A stretch of DNA of 64,000 bases from JAHIKV01 sp965195225 (GTDB lineage Bacteria; Planctomycetota; Planctomycetia; Pirellulales; Thermoguttaceae), in assembly GCA_965195225.1 (NCBI GenBank), contig CBDAFL010000085.1:1-64000 (forward strand), given 5' to 3'. A model generated the notes under the pieces. It saw only the letters and a program-made list of their open reading frames with translations, was not told the DNA's origin and did not search any database. The translations under genes were made by a program, and so were the position numbers. The stretch's first letter is position 1, and every line of letters begins with the position of its first letter. Positions 56,943-64,000 of this stretch are shown piece by piece.

Positions 56943-58718
56943 GTGGAAAAGGCAATTTTCTCCATCACCTGTACGACCTGCCGCGCGCGGCTGGCGGTCC
57001 GCTCGGAGGTGGCTATCGGCACGATTTTGGAGTGCCCTAAGTGCGAGAGCATGGTCCACATCGTGCCGCCCGAGGGGTGGAGGCCCGCCCAGTCGTCGGG
57101 ACAAGAACCGCTGCCGACCGATTCGGCGGCGCCGCCCCCGCTGAACCACGTGTCCGAAACGCCCTTGACGTTGGAACTCGATCCGGCGGCAAACTCGTTG
57201 CTCGACAGGCTGTTTCAACATTTATGGATACTCGGAGGCTCGGCCTTCGTGGCCGTCGCCGTGGTCGTCTGGGGGTTGTGGTCGCTGCCGGCGCCTTCCG
57301 GGCCACCGCCGGAATCCGCCGCCTTGACGTCCGAACGTCCTGCGACCGCGGTCGCGGGGAACAACATCGAACAACCTTCGTCTCCACCCGAACCTCAGTC
57401 CAGGGACGTTCACAGTCCCGACAATATAGCCGACGACGCGGCCGCGGACGAAAATACCAGCGGGCCGCCGTCCCTCGAACCACCTACTTCGACGACTGCC
57501 CCCCCTTCAGTTCCATCGTCGCCATCCGCGACGAAACCATCGACGAAGTCGGCGCCTCTGTTCCCGCCCGCGGCGGAAAACGCTGCCGAAGAGGATTTGC
57601 CGCCGATCGAGATTAAGAAGTTGCCGCCGGCGCCGGTTGACGTCGCCGCGCGGCTGGCCGATCCGCTTGTGGAAATCGAATTGAACAACGTACCGTTGAT
57701 CGGCGTGATGGACCTGCTGTCGTCGATGAGCACGGTCCCTATAACTCTCGACGCCGACGTGCTGGCGCAACTCGGCGTCGCGCCGCGCGACCGGGTCGCG
57801 CTGCGGCTCGGTTCGACCACCATCGGCGATGCGTTGCGGACGGCCGCCGCCGAACGCGGCCTGAGTGTGGCGATCGACGGCGGAGGGCTGATCGTCACCG
57901 CACCGGCCGATTACCGCGAAACGCCGCGGAAAATCCGCTACACCGTCTCGGACCTTGCCGGCGAAGATCAGGCCGCCTTGGAAAAACTGGCGACCATGAT
58001 TCGCAATCTGGTCGCGCCGCAGACGTGGCGCGGCAACGGTGGAGAAGGATCGATCGAGCCGGAAGGCAACGCGCTGTTGGTTGTGCAAACCGGAGACGTT
58101 CACCGGCGGATATTGATATTCTGCGAGAAGTTGCGCAATGCCAGGGGACTGCCGCTGCGCAGCCGCGAAGACCCTCGGCTGTTCGCGCTGACTACCCGCG
58201 CGGATCGGGCGCGCAAAACGCTCGATCGGCCGGCGACGGTCAATTTTCACGAGCCGGCCCCGTTGGCGAGGATACTCGCCTATCTGAGCCAGGCGACCGG
58301 CGTCGACATCCTCGTCGATCGCGCCTCGCTGGCGCTGGCCGACACTTCGGATCAAGTGGAAGCGACTCTAACGGCTCGGAAGCAGAGGCTTGGCGAGGCA
58401 TTGACCGCGTTGCTTCGTCCGTTGGGGTTGACCTACCGGATCGTGGGCGATGAGCTGATTCAGGTGACCACGGAAGAGGCCGCCGAAGAGCGGCTGGAAT
58501 TGGAGTTCCATCCGATCAGCCCTTGGCTGGACCGGGGAATCCAGGCCGAGCGGTTGGCCGAGCAGTTGAAGGCCCGGGTAGCACCAGTTTCCTGGAGCGA
58601 CGTGGGCGGACTGGCCGACATCTATTTTGACGCCCCCTCCAGTTGCCTGATTGTGTTGCAGTCGCAACCGGCTCAGGAGGCTATCCAGAGGTTGTTGGCG
58701 ACGCCTCCCGACGGGTAA
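56943..58718 (+). CDS. zinc-ribbon, single-helix protein with secretin/STN-like domains
   Basis: A 591-residue protein. At the N-terminus CTTCRARLAV and CPKCESMVHI form a four-cysteine zinc ribbon on the cytoplasmic side; a membrane helix follows (about 95-118, GGSAFVAVAVVVWGL), then a Pro/Ser/Thr-rich linker to about 225. Residues 230-310 (EIELNNVPLIGVMDLLSSMS) and 430-520 (NFHEPAPLARILAYLSQATG) are two STN/secretin-N-like domains, as in type II/IV secretion and TonB-coupled proteins. No secretin pore domain is seen, so it is not itself a secretin. Likely a planctomycete envelope scaffold. GTG at 56943 was chosen as the start of the zinc ribbon. Confidence 0.75.
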   Translation: MEKAIFSITCTTCRARLAVRSEVAIGTILECPKCESMVHIVPPEGWRPAQSSGQEPLPTDSAAPPPLNHVSETPLTLELDPAANSLLDRLFQHLWILGGSAFVAVAVVVWGLWSLPAPSGPPPESAALTSERPATAVAGNNIEQPSSPPEPQSRDVHSPDNIADDAAADENTSGPPSLEPPTSTTAPPSVPSSPSATKPSTKSAPLFPPAAENAAEEDLPPIEIKKLPPAPVDVAARLADPLVEIELNNVPLIGVMDLLSSMSTVPITLDADVLAQLGVAPRDRVALRLGSTTIGDALRTAAAERGLSVAIDGGGLIVTAPADYRETPRKIRYTVSDLAGEDQAALEKLATMIRNLVAPQTWRGNGGEGSIEPEGNALLVVQTGDVHRRILIFCEKLRNARGLPLRSREDPRLFALTTRADRARKTLDRPATVNFHEPAPLARILAYLSQATGVDILVDRASLALADTSDQVEATLTARKQRLGEALTALLRPLGLTYRIVGDELIQVTTEEAAEERLELEFHPISPWLDRGIQAERLAEQLKARVAPVSWSDVGGLADIYFDAPSSCLIVLQSQPAQEAIQRLLATPPDG

Positions 58719-58865
58719 GTAGGACAGGTTGCCAATCCGTCCTAAAACCACAAAGTCAAAATGCCTTCCGCTGTCCGGCGGGGTTGACCTGCATTCGGGG
58801 GCCTGTTACCTTTCGTGGTTTCGGATGGTCTAGTTAATCTACGATGGTTCCTGGAGCCGGTAACC

Positions 58866-59780
58866 GTGGCTTACGACAGCGTTGTATGCGTAAAACAAGT
58901 TCCCGATACGGCCAACGTCACCACCGAGGCCATGAGGGATGATGGGACCGTAAATCGGGGGGCCTTGCCGACCGTTTTCAACCCGGAGGATCTCCATGCA
59001 CTGGAATCCGCCCTGGCGGTCCGCGACGAATACGGGGGAACAGTCACGGTTATCAGTATGGGACCGCCCAAGGCGGCCGACGTACTCCGCGACAGTCTCT
59101 TCCGTGGCGCCGATCGGGCGATCCTCTTGACCGACCGTCGCGCGGCGGCCAGCGACACGCTGGCCACGAGCTACATCCTCAGCCAGGCCATCAAGACGAT
59201 CGACCGTTACGATTTCGTCTTTTGCGGCCGGCAGGCGATCGACGGCGACACCGCCCAGGTCGGTCCCCAATGTGCCGAAAAGCTCGGCATTCCGCAGATT
59301 ACCTATTTGCACGAGATGGTCTCCATCCAGGACCACGTTGCCCGCGTGCGTCGGAGCATCGGCCACGGCTGGGAGATCGTCGAGGCCAAGCTGCCCGTGC
59401 TGATCACCGTGATCGAGTCGGCCAACCGGTCGCGTCCGCCGTCCGTTCGGCGGGTCATGCGGATGAAGCGGGCAAGAGTGCCCGCCGAGGTGGCAATGGA
59501 GGTGAAGGCCGAGATGCCCGAGGGGGCCGAGGAGCAGCTTGCCGCCGAAACCGAACGCCGCGTCCAGGAGTTGCGCGAAAAAGGCCTGCTGATCGAACAG
59601 TGGGATCTCGACCATATCCAAGCCGATCTTTCCCGTTGCGGGTTGGCCGGCTCGCCCACCAAGGTCCATCGCATCCAAGCGATCGTGTTGACCAAGGAGG
59701 GCTACACCGAAGTGCAGCCTTCCGAAACCGGCATCAAAGAATTGATTCACGAATTGGTAGTTGACCGAACTTGGGGATGA
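58866..59780 (+). CDS. etfB: electron transfer flavoprotein, beta subunit
   Basis: A 304-residue EtfB. AYDSVVCVKQVPDTANVTTE at the N-terminus, then VFNPEDLHALESALAVRD, FCGRQAIDGDTAQVGPQCAE (AMP-binding loop) and LPVLITVIESANRSRPPS. With EtfA it takes electrons from acyl-CoA and other flavin dehydrogenases and passes them to ETF:quinone oxidoreductase. About 50 residues longer than the mitochondrial type, mostly a charged helix near 205-260. GTG at 58866 follows GGAG. First gene of a cluster etfB-etfA-small membrane protein-acyl-CoA dehydrogenase. Confidence 0.94.
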   Translation: MAYDSVVCVKQVPDTANVTTEAMRDDGTVNRGALPTVFNPEDLHALESALAVRDEYGGTVTVISMGPPKAADVLRDSLFRGADRAILLTDRRAAASDTLATSYILSQAIKTIDRYDFVFCGRQAIDGDTAQVGPQCAEKLGIPQITYLHEMVSIQDHVARVRRSIGHGWEIVEAKLPVLITVIESANRSRPPSVRRVMRMKRARVPAEVAMEVKAEMPEGAEEQLAAETERRVQELREKGLLIEQWDLDHIQADLSRCGLAGSPTKVHRIQAIVLTKEGYTEVQPSETGIKELIHELVVDRTWG

Positions 59781-59787
59781 GGAAAGA

Positions 59788-59901
59788 GGGGGTTCGGGAT
59801 TCGGGGCTCGGGGCTCGGGAGAACAAAGACAACCCGATCCCCGAGTCCCGAATCCCCAAACCCCGAACCCCTAATCCCCAATCCCTAATCCCTAATCCCT
59901 C
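59788..59901. repeat. G-rich array facing C-rich array between etfB and etfA
   Basis: GGGTTCGGGATTCGGGGCTC repeats (59788-59820) face GATCCCCGAGTCCCGAATCC and CTAATCCC repeats (59833-59901). The arms are roughly reverse complements. Confidence 0.88.
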
Positions 59902-59904
59902 CAT

Positions 59905-60930
59905 ATGACCGAACCAAACCGCCAAGGCGAAGTCTGGGTATTTGCCGAACAAGAAGATGGCTCGCTGCACGACGTTGCTTTGGAACTCTGCGGCAAGGCG
60001 CGCGAGCTGGCCGACCGATTAGGTGTCTCCGCCGGAGCGGTCCTGCTCGGGGCCGACGTAGGCGAAATGGCCAAAAAGCTCTTCGCCCACGGCATCGACA
60101 ACGTCTATCTGGTCGATCATCCGCGGCTATCCCATTATCAGACGCTCCCTTACGCCCGCGCGCTCGAGACATTGATCGAAAAGCACCGGCCGCAGATCGT
60201 CATCGTCGGCGCCACGGCCATCGGCCGCGATCTGGCCCCGCGCGTGGCATCGACTTTGCGGGCCGGACTTACCGCCGACTGCACCGCCCTGGACATCAGC
60301 GACGTAACCGATCCGAAAACCAACGTCGAACACAAGAGCCTCCTGCTGCAAATCCGTCCGGCCTTCGGCGGAAACATCATCGCCACGATCGTCAACTTCG
60401 ACCAATGGCCGCAGATGGCAACCGTTCGCGAGGGCGTTATGCCCCTGAAACCGCCGACGAACAATCGGGCAGGCAAGATCGTCGAGGAAAAAGTCGAAAT
60501 CGACGATACCGCCATGGCTCTGAAACTGATCCAACGGCACGTCGAGCAACGAAAGGTGAACCTCAAGGGTGCCCGGGTGATCGTCGCCGGCGGCGGAGGC
60601 ATCGGCAGCAGGGACAATTTCAAGCTGATATACGATCTGGCCGGGGCCATCGGCGGAGCGGTCGGCGCCAGCCGAGCGGCCATCGACGGAGGGCTGATCG
60701 ACAAGGACCATCAAGTGGGCCAGACCGGCACGACCGTCCGGCCGGCCCTGTATATCGCCGTGGGTATCAGCGGCGCGATCCAGCATCGCGCCGGAATGGA
60801 GGAGTCGGCCAAGATCATCGCCATCAACACCGACCGCGACGCGCCGATCTTCTCCGTGGCACACTACGGAATCGTCGGCGACTACAAACAGGTTATCCCG
60901 ATGATGATTAAGGCGATCAAGGAGAAGTAG
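59905..60930 (+). CDS. etfA: electron transfer flavoprotein, alpha subunit
   Basis: A 341-residue EtfA. Domain I begins GEVWVFAEQEDGSLHDVALE; the FAD-binding domain II has ARVIVAGGGGIGSRDNFKLI, VGQTGTTVRPALYIAVGISG and AIQHRAGMEESAKIIAINTD, the family signature. The TAG stop (60928-60930) is followed without gap by a TAGTGG-type tandem repeat. There is no ribosome site before the ATG; the leader is the C-rich repeat, so translation may depend on coupling or on an unstructured start. Partner of etfB. Confidence 0.96.
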   Translation: MTEPNRQGEVWVFAEQEDGSLHDVALELCGKARELADRLGVSAGAVLLGADVGEMAKKLFAHGIDNVYLVDHPRLSHYQTLPYARALETLIEKHRPQIVIVGATAIGRDLAPRVASTLRAGLTADCTALDISDVTDPKTNVEHKSLLLQIRPAFGGNIIATIVNFDQWPQMATVREGVMPLKPPTNNRAGKIVEEKVEIDDTAMALKLIQRHVEQRKVNLKGARVIVAGGGGIGSRDNFKLIYDLAGAIGGAVGASRAAIDGGLIDKDHQVGQTGTTVRPALYIAVGISGAIQHRAGMEESAKIIAINTDRDAPIFSVAHYGIVGDYKQVIPMMIKAIKEK

Positions 60931-60961
60931 TGGGTAGTGGATAGTGGATAGTGGATAGTGA
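60926..60961. repeat. tandem repeat of TAGTGGG/TAGTGGA units
   Basis: AGTAGTGGGTAGTGGATAGT and further; the first TAG is the etfA stop codon. Confidence 0.92.
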
Positions 60962-61079
60962 AAAACGCCCCGCGACTGCGGTCGCGGGGGATTGCCGCTT
61001 GCGGTTTCGCAATAATCCCACTGGTGGCTTCGCCATTACAGAAGCATGGGACCAGGAATCAAAGGGGGAGGAATACGGC

Positions 61080-61382
61080 ATGAGCAAGAACCAATTAAAG
61101 GTGGTTGGAATTCTATGCTTGGTTGTTTGTGTTACATGCCTTTTTACTGCTATAGAACGGTACGCGACGAACGCCAGTAATGTGGAAGCAGTAAATTCGA
61201 GCCGAGGATTTCTTTCTATCCCAGGATTGCCGGGACTTGAAATAAACCCAATTATTCAGGGAGCTTCTCGCCTGAAACCTGGGATTCCCGTGGTCACGCT
61301 TTACGCGGGATTCTTGGCGTTGCTTTCAGGGATTGGCGGCGGTGTGCTGTTGTTGAAAAGTCGGGAAACAAAAAATATCTAG
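61080..61382 (+). CDS. small hypothetical membrane protein
   Basis: A 100-residue protein with two membrane helices: about 8-27 (VVGILCLVVCVTCLFTAIE) and 73-93 (VVTLYAGFLALLSGIGGGVL), and a short loop between them with GFLSIPGLPGLEINP. No known family. A GGGGGAGGAA site lies 6 bases before the ATG at 61080, a good reason to accept it. AT content is higher than in its neighbours. It sits between etfA and the acyl-CoA dehydrogenase gene, 44 bases from the latter, and may belong to the same unit. Confidence 0.65.
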   Translation: MSKNQLKVVGILCLVVCVTCLFTAIERYATNASNVEAVNSSRGFLSIPGLPGLEINPIIQGASRLKPGIPVVTLYAGFLALLSGIGGGVLLLKSRETKNI

Positions 61383-61425
61383 CCCCGACACTTGTGTCCG
61401 AAGATTATCCCCGAGGAGTTTCTCC

Positions 61426-63177
61426 GTGGCGAATTTCTTTCTCGACAACGACGACATTCAATTCCTCTTCCGGCATATCGATCTGGCCGAGTTGGCGCGG
61501 ATTCAGGAGGACGATTTCGCCCATAACGGCGACGACACTTCCGGCTATGCCCCGCGCGACGCGGCCGACGCGATGGACAACTACCAACGCGTGCTGGAGA
61601 TCGTCGGCGAGCTGGCGGCCGAAGTTGTCGCCCCCAGCGCCGAGCAGATCGACCGCGAAGGGAACACCCTGAACGAGGACGGCACGGTCACGCTGCACCC
61701 GCTGGTGCGGGAGAACCTCAAGCGTCTCAGTCAGGCCGACATGATGGGGTTCATCTTGCCCCGCCGCTACGGAGGTTTGAACTGCCCCCACCTCGTCTAC
61801 ACCATGGCCACCGAGATCATCAGCCGGGCCGACGCCTCGCTGATGAATCTCTTTGGGCTGCAAGGCATCGCCGTGACCGTCTACGCCTTCGCCAACGACG
61901 AGATCAAGGACGATGTTCTGCCCCGTTTCGCCAGCGGCGAAATCACCGCCGCAATGGTCCTTACCGAACCCGACGCCGGAAGCGATTTGCAGGCCGTCCG
62001 TCTGCGGGCTTTTCAGGACGATCAGGGCAACTGGTATCTCAACGGCGTTAAGCGGTTCATCACCAACGGCTGCGGCGAAATCCTGCTGGTGCTGGCCCGT
62101 AGCGAGCCGGAAATCGCCGACGGACGCGGCCTCAGCCTGCTCATCGCCGAGCGGGACGAGCGGGTAAAGGTCCGCCACCTGGAGGATAAGCTGGGTATCC
62201 ACGGCTCGCCCACCTGCGAGTTGGTCTTCGACAACATGCCTTGCCGGCTGATCGGCGAGCGGCAGCGGGGATTGATTACTTACGTCATGGCGATGATGAA
62301 CGGCGCGAGGGTAGGTATCGCCGCCCAATCGCTGGGTATCGCCGAAGCGGCCTATCGCATGGCGCGGACCTACGCCCACACCCGCCAGCAGTTTGGCGGA
62401 CCGATCGAGCGGTTGCCCGCCGTGGCCGAAATGGTCACCGACATGAAGGTCGATATCGAGGCGGCCCGGGCCTTGGCCTACGAGACCGCGCGGGTCTGCG
62501 ATCACGATCAAAACAATCTCCGCGTCTTGGAAATGGGGCCGGAGTTGGACAAGGACGAGAAAAAACGCCGCAAGCAGTTGTCCCGGGCGCTGAAGCGAAT
62601 GAACGGCATGTTGACGCCCATGAGCAAGTATCACTGCTCCGAGATGTGCATCCGCGTGGCCCACAACGCCATCCAGGTGCTCGGCGGCTCCGGCTTCATC
62701 AAGGACTACGCCGCCGAACGTCACGCCCGCGACGCCCGGATCACCACCATCTACGAAGGGACCAGCCAGTTGCAGGTCGTGGCGGCGGTGCGCGGGGTCA
62801 CCTCCGGCTCGTTGGACACCTGGTCCGAGGAGCACGAAAAACGCACTTACGACGACCCCATGCTCGAAGAGTTGAAGCAGAAGCTCATCGAAGCGCGGCA
62901 GCTTATCGCCGAGGCCATAACGCTTGTCAAATCGAAGAGCACGTCGTATCTCGATCTCTCCGGCCGTCGTTTGGTCGATTCGGCCCTCACGGTCATTTGC
63001 GGCCATCTGCTGCTTGCTCAAGGCGTCGCGGACGAGCGAAAGAAGCGAGTTGCCCGACGTTTCATCGAGCGTGGATTGTCCGTGTTGCGGATGAACTGCG
63101 ACCAGATTCACGCCGGCGACATGTCTCCGCTGGAGGAATACTCCGTTCTGGCCGGCCCGGTTCCGGCGACGGTGTAA
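61426..63177 (+). CDS. acyl-CoA dehydrogenase
   Basis: A 583-residue FAD enzyme that introduces a 2,3-double bond in acyl-CoA thioesters and passes electrons to EtfAB, encoded just upstream. Signatures: AAMVLTEPDAGSDLQAVRLR (first), LEDKLGIHGSPTCELVFDNM, GIAEAAYRMARTYAHTRQQF and VLGGSGFIKDYAAERHARDA followed by TTIYEGTSQLQ, in which the Glu is a candidate catalytic base. It is 180 residues longer than the common 400-residue type; the extra part is a C-terminal helical domain (about 430-583), as in the very-long-chain/DUF-extended group, plus an N-terminal LDNDDIQFLFRHID segment. GTG start with GAGGAG 8 bases upstream. Confidence 0.94.
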   Translation: MANFFLDNDDIQFLFRHIDLAELARIQEDDFAHNGDDTSGYAPRDAADAMDNYQRVLEIVGELAAEVVAPSAEQIDREGNTLNEDGTVTLHPLVRENLKRLSQADMMGFILPRRYGGLNCPHLVYTMATEIISRADASLMNLFGLQGIAVTVYAFANDEIKDDVLPRFASGEITAAMVLTEPDAGSDLQAVRLRAFQDDQGNWYLNGVKRFITNGCGEILLVLARSEPEIADGRGLSLLIAERDERVKVRHLEDKLGIHGSPTCELVFDNMPCRLIGERQRGLITYVMAMMNGARVGIAAQSLGIAEAAYRMARTYAHTRQQFGGPIERLPAVAEMVTDMKVDIEAARALAYETARVCDHDQNNLRVLEMGPELDKDEKKRRKQLSRALKRMNGMLTPMSKYHCSEMCIRVAHNAIQVLGGSGFIKDYAAERHARDARITTIYEGTSQLQVVAAVRGVTSGSLDTWSEEHEKRTYDDPMLEELKQKLIEARQLIAEAITLVKSKSTSYLDLSGRRLVDSALTVICGHLLLAQGVADERKKRVARRFIERGLSVLRMNCDQIHAGDMSPLEEYSVLAGPVPATV

Positions 63178-63199
63178 GCGGGTGTTTTGAAATTGCCGC

Positions 63200-63229
63200 A
63201 TTTAGCCCCGGGTGAATACACCCGGGGCA
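63200..63229. repeat. REP palindrome, copy 9
   Basis: Forward orientation: ATTTAG, stem CCCCGGGTG / CACCCGGGG around AATA, then CA. 22 bases after the acyl-CoA dehydrogenase stop. Confidence 0.93.
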
Positions 63230-63397
63230 AGCGTTTTTTTGCGGTCAACATCGCCCGCTACACTCTTTCACACCCACCCACTTCGTCCAGGGGGATTGAC
63301 GGTCCACGCTGCGGACCAATAGACTTATTGTTAGGTGGATACTTATCGATCCGGACTTCTTCACCAATCCCGCACACGAACCTAAATCGGAGGGGTT

Positions 63398-63778
63398 TTG
63401 GACACTATCACGACGAACGTCGAACTCTCCAACCCACGGCAACCGCAACTACACCCCCTGGAGGTTTCCGCATTGGTCGATACCGGCGCGATGACCATCT
63501 GCATACCCGAACACGTTGCCCTCCAGTTGCAACTGCCGGAGATTGAGAAACGCGAAGTGACGACGGCCGACGAGCGTTCCCATCTGGTGCCTTACGTTGG
63601 TCCGATCCAAATCCGCTTTCAGAACCGCACCTGTTTCACCGGCGCTCTCGTGCTGGGCGACACGGTGCTGCTGGGCGCCGTTCCGATGGAAGACATGGAC
63701 CTGGTCATCTCCCCGTCCCGTCAAACCATCGTGGTGAACCCGAAGAGTCCCAACATTCCGTCGGCAGTGGTGAAGTAG
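63398..63778 (+). CDS. retropepsin-like (clan AA) aspartic protease
   Basis: A 126-residue single-domain protein. VSALVDTGAMTICIPE carries the DTG motif that opens the retropepsin fold; LVLGDTVLLGAVPMEDMDLV is the typical 'lLG...l..l.l.id' end with a second conserved Gly. Such proteins work as homodimers, with one Asp from each subunit. Bacterial members are often found beside toxin-like or nuclease genes and their substrates are unknown. It starts at TTG 63398 just after GGAGGGG. The next gene follows after 30 bases in the same direction. Confidence 0.85.
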   Translation: MDTITTNVELSNPRQPQLHPLEVSALVDTGAMTICIPEHVALQLQLPEIEKREVTTADERSHLVPYVGPIQIRFQNRTCFTGALVLGDTVLLGAVPMEDMDLVISPSRQTIVVNPKSPNIPSAVVK

Positions 63779-63808
63779 ACTGGCGACGAACTGTGGAGGT
63801 ACACGAAT

Positions 63809-64000
63809 ATGAAGCCGCTGTTCACATTACATGCTGGTGAGTACCTGGTAGGCTCGCACATTGAACGTTGTTACCGACAATGGAACGTCTGGGTTCCATC
63901 GAAGGATACGGGAATTGATCTGCTTGTAACCGATTCCCAAAACCGCAAAGCGGTCTCTCTTCAAGTGAAGTTCTCAAAGGATTTCAGTCCCACGACCCGC
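63809..64000 (+). CDS. nuclease-like (PD-(D/E)XK-type) protein, N-terminal part
   Basis: The gene runs off the right edge; 64 residues are visible. TLHAGEYLVGSHIERCYRQW is followed by VPSKDTGIDLLVTDSQNR and VSLQVKFSKDF. The spacing of GID...(Q)VK resembles the D...(E/Q)xK core of restriction-endonuclease-like folds, with Gln in place of Glu as in some Mrr/HJC-type enzymes. The GGAGG site is 10 bases before the ATG. The segment is too short to name a family; a DNA-repair or defence role is possible. Confidence 0.55.
   Translation, partial: MKPLFTLHAGEYLVGSHIERCYRQWNVWVPSKDTGIDLLVTDSQNRKAVSLQVKFSKDFSPTTR

Overview
The window looks like chromosome from a planctomycete, probably of the Pirellulales/Thermoguttaceae type. 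The basis is a combination of features: GC-rich sequence, a prepilin-type DUF1559 protein, a PEP-CTERM protein, a large prenyltransferase/squalene-oxidase-repeat protein with an N-terminal membrane anchor, a Ser/Thr kinase with C-terminal membrane helices, an ABC ATPase / giant permease / TPR-like three-gene operon, and a Kelch-sodium symporter fusion. This assignment is inference from gene content; there is no rRNA. Most of the window is housekeeping chromosome. No phage, plasmid or CRISPR array is present.

Layout. 1-3 kb: end of an enolase-superfamily gene, a CBS protein, a hicAB toxin-antitoxin pair with an apparently leaderless promoter, and gltX. 3-10 kb: a membrane protein, an HD-PAS-GGDEF signalling protein, an ACT protein and the squalene-oxidase-repeat protein. 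10.9-18.6 kb: rpmG (54 codons), recJ, an esterase, an NRDE/TANGO2 protein, a SAM hydrolase, a secreted protein and a YfdX protein. 18.9-22 kb: a cobalamin riboswitch in front of a pseudopilin-like DUF1559 gene and a PEP-CTERM gene, then hemE. 22-30 kb: a metallopeptidase-like protein, a kinase and partner, a coiled-coil protein, a CinA-like/nucleotidyltransferase fusion and folC. 30-37 kb: ABC export operon, tRNA-Leu and nadB. 37-41.5 kb: uppP, Kelch-symporter fusion and tmRNA. 41.5-47.4 kb: a four-gene operon with an asparagine-synthetase-like protein lacking the catalytic Cys, two MttB-family methyltransferases and a SAM methyltransferase. 48-51 kb: gap, a REP-associated tyrosine transposase (RAYT) surrounded by its likely REP palindromes, and a cysteine desulfurase. 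51-58.7 kb: scpB with a very acidic tail, lgt with an inserted PDZ-like domain, panC, folK fused to a nucleoside-kinase-like domain, and a zinc-ribbon/secretin-like protein. 58.8-63.2 kb: etfB, etfA, a small membrane protein and an acyl-CoA dehydrogenase. Right edge: a retropepsin-like protein and the start of a nuclease-like gene.

The most striking large-scale property is the load of small repeats. At least six families of palindromes or G/C-skewed tandem repeats sit between genes, supply stop codons to genes, or lie in frame inside conserved genes (folC twice, the kinase, its partner, the peptidase, the cysteine desulfurase). The best candidates for an undescribed system are the riboswitch-controlled pseudopilin/PEP-CTERM locus, the MttB/asparagine-synthetase-like operon, and the REP/RAYT unit with its protein-coding palindromes.
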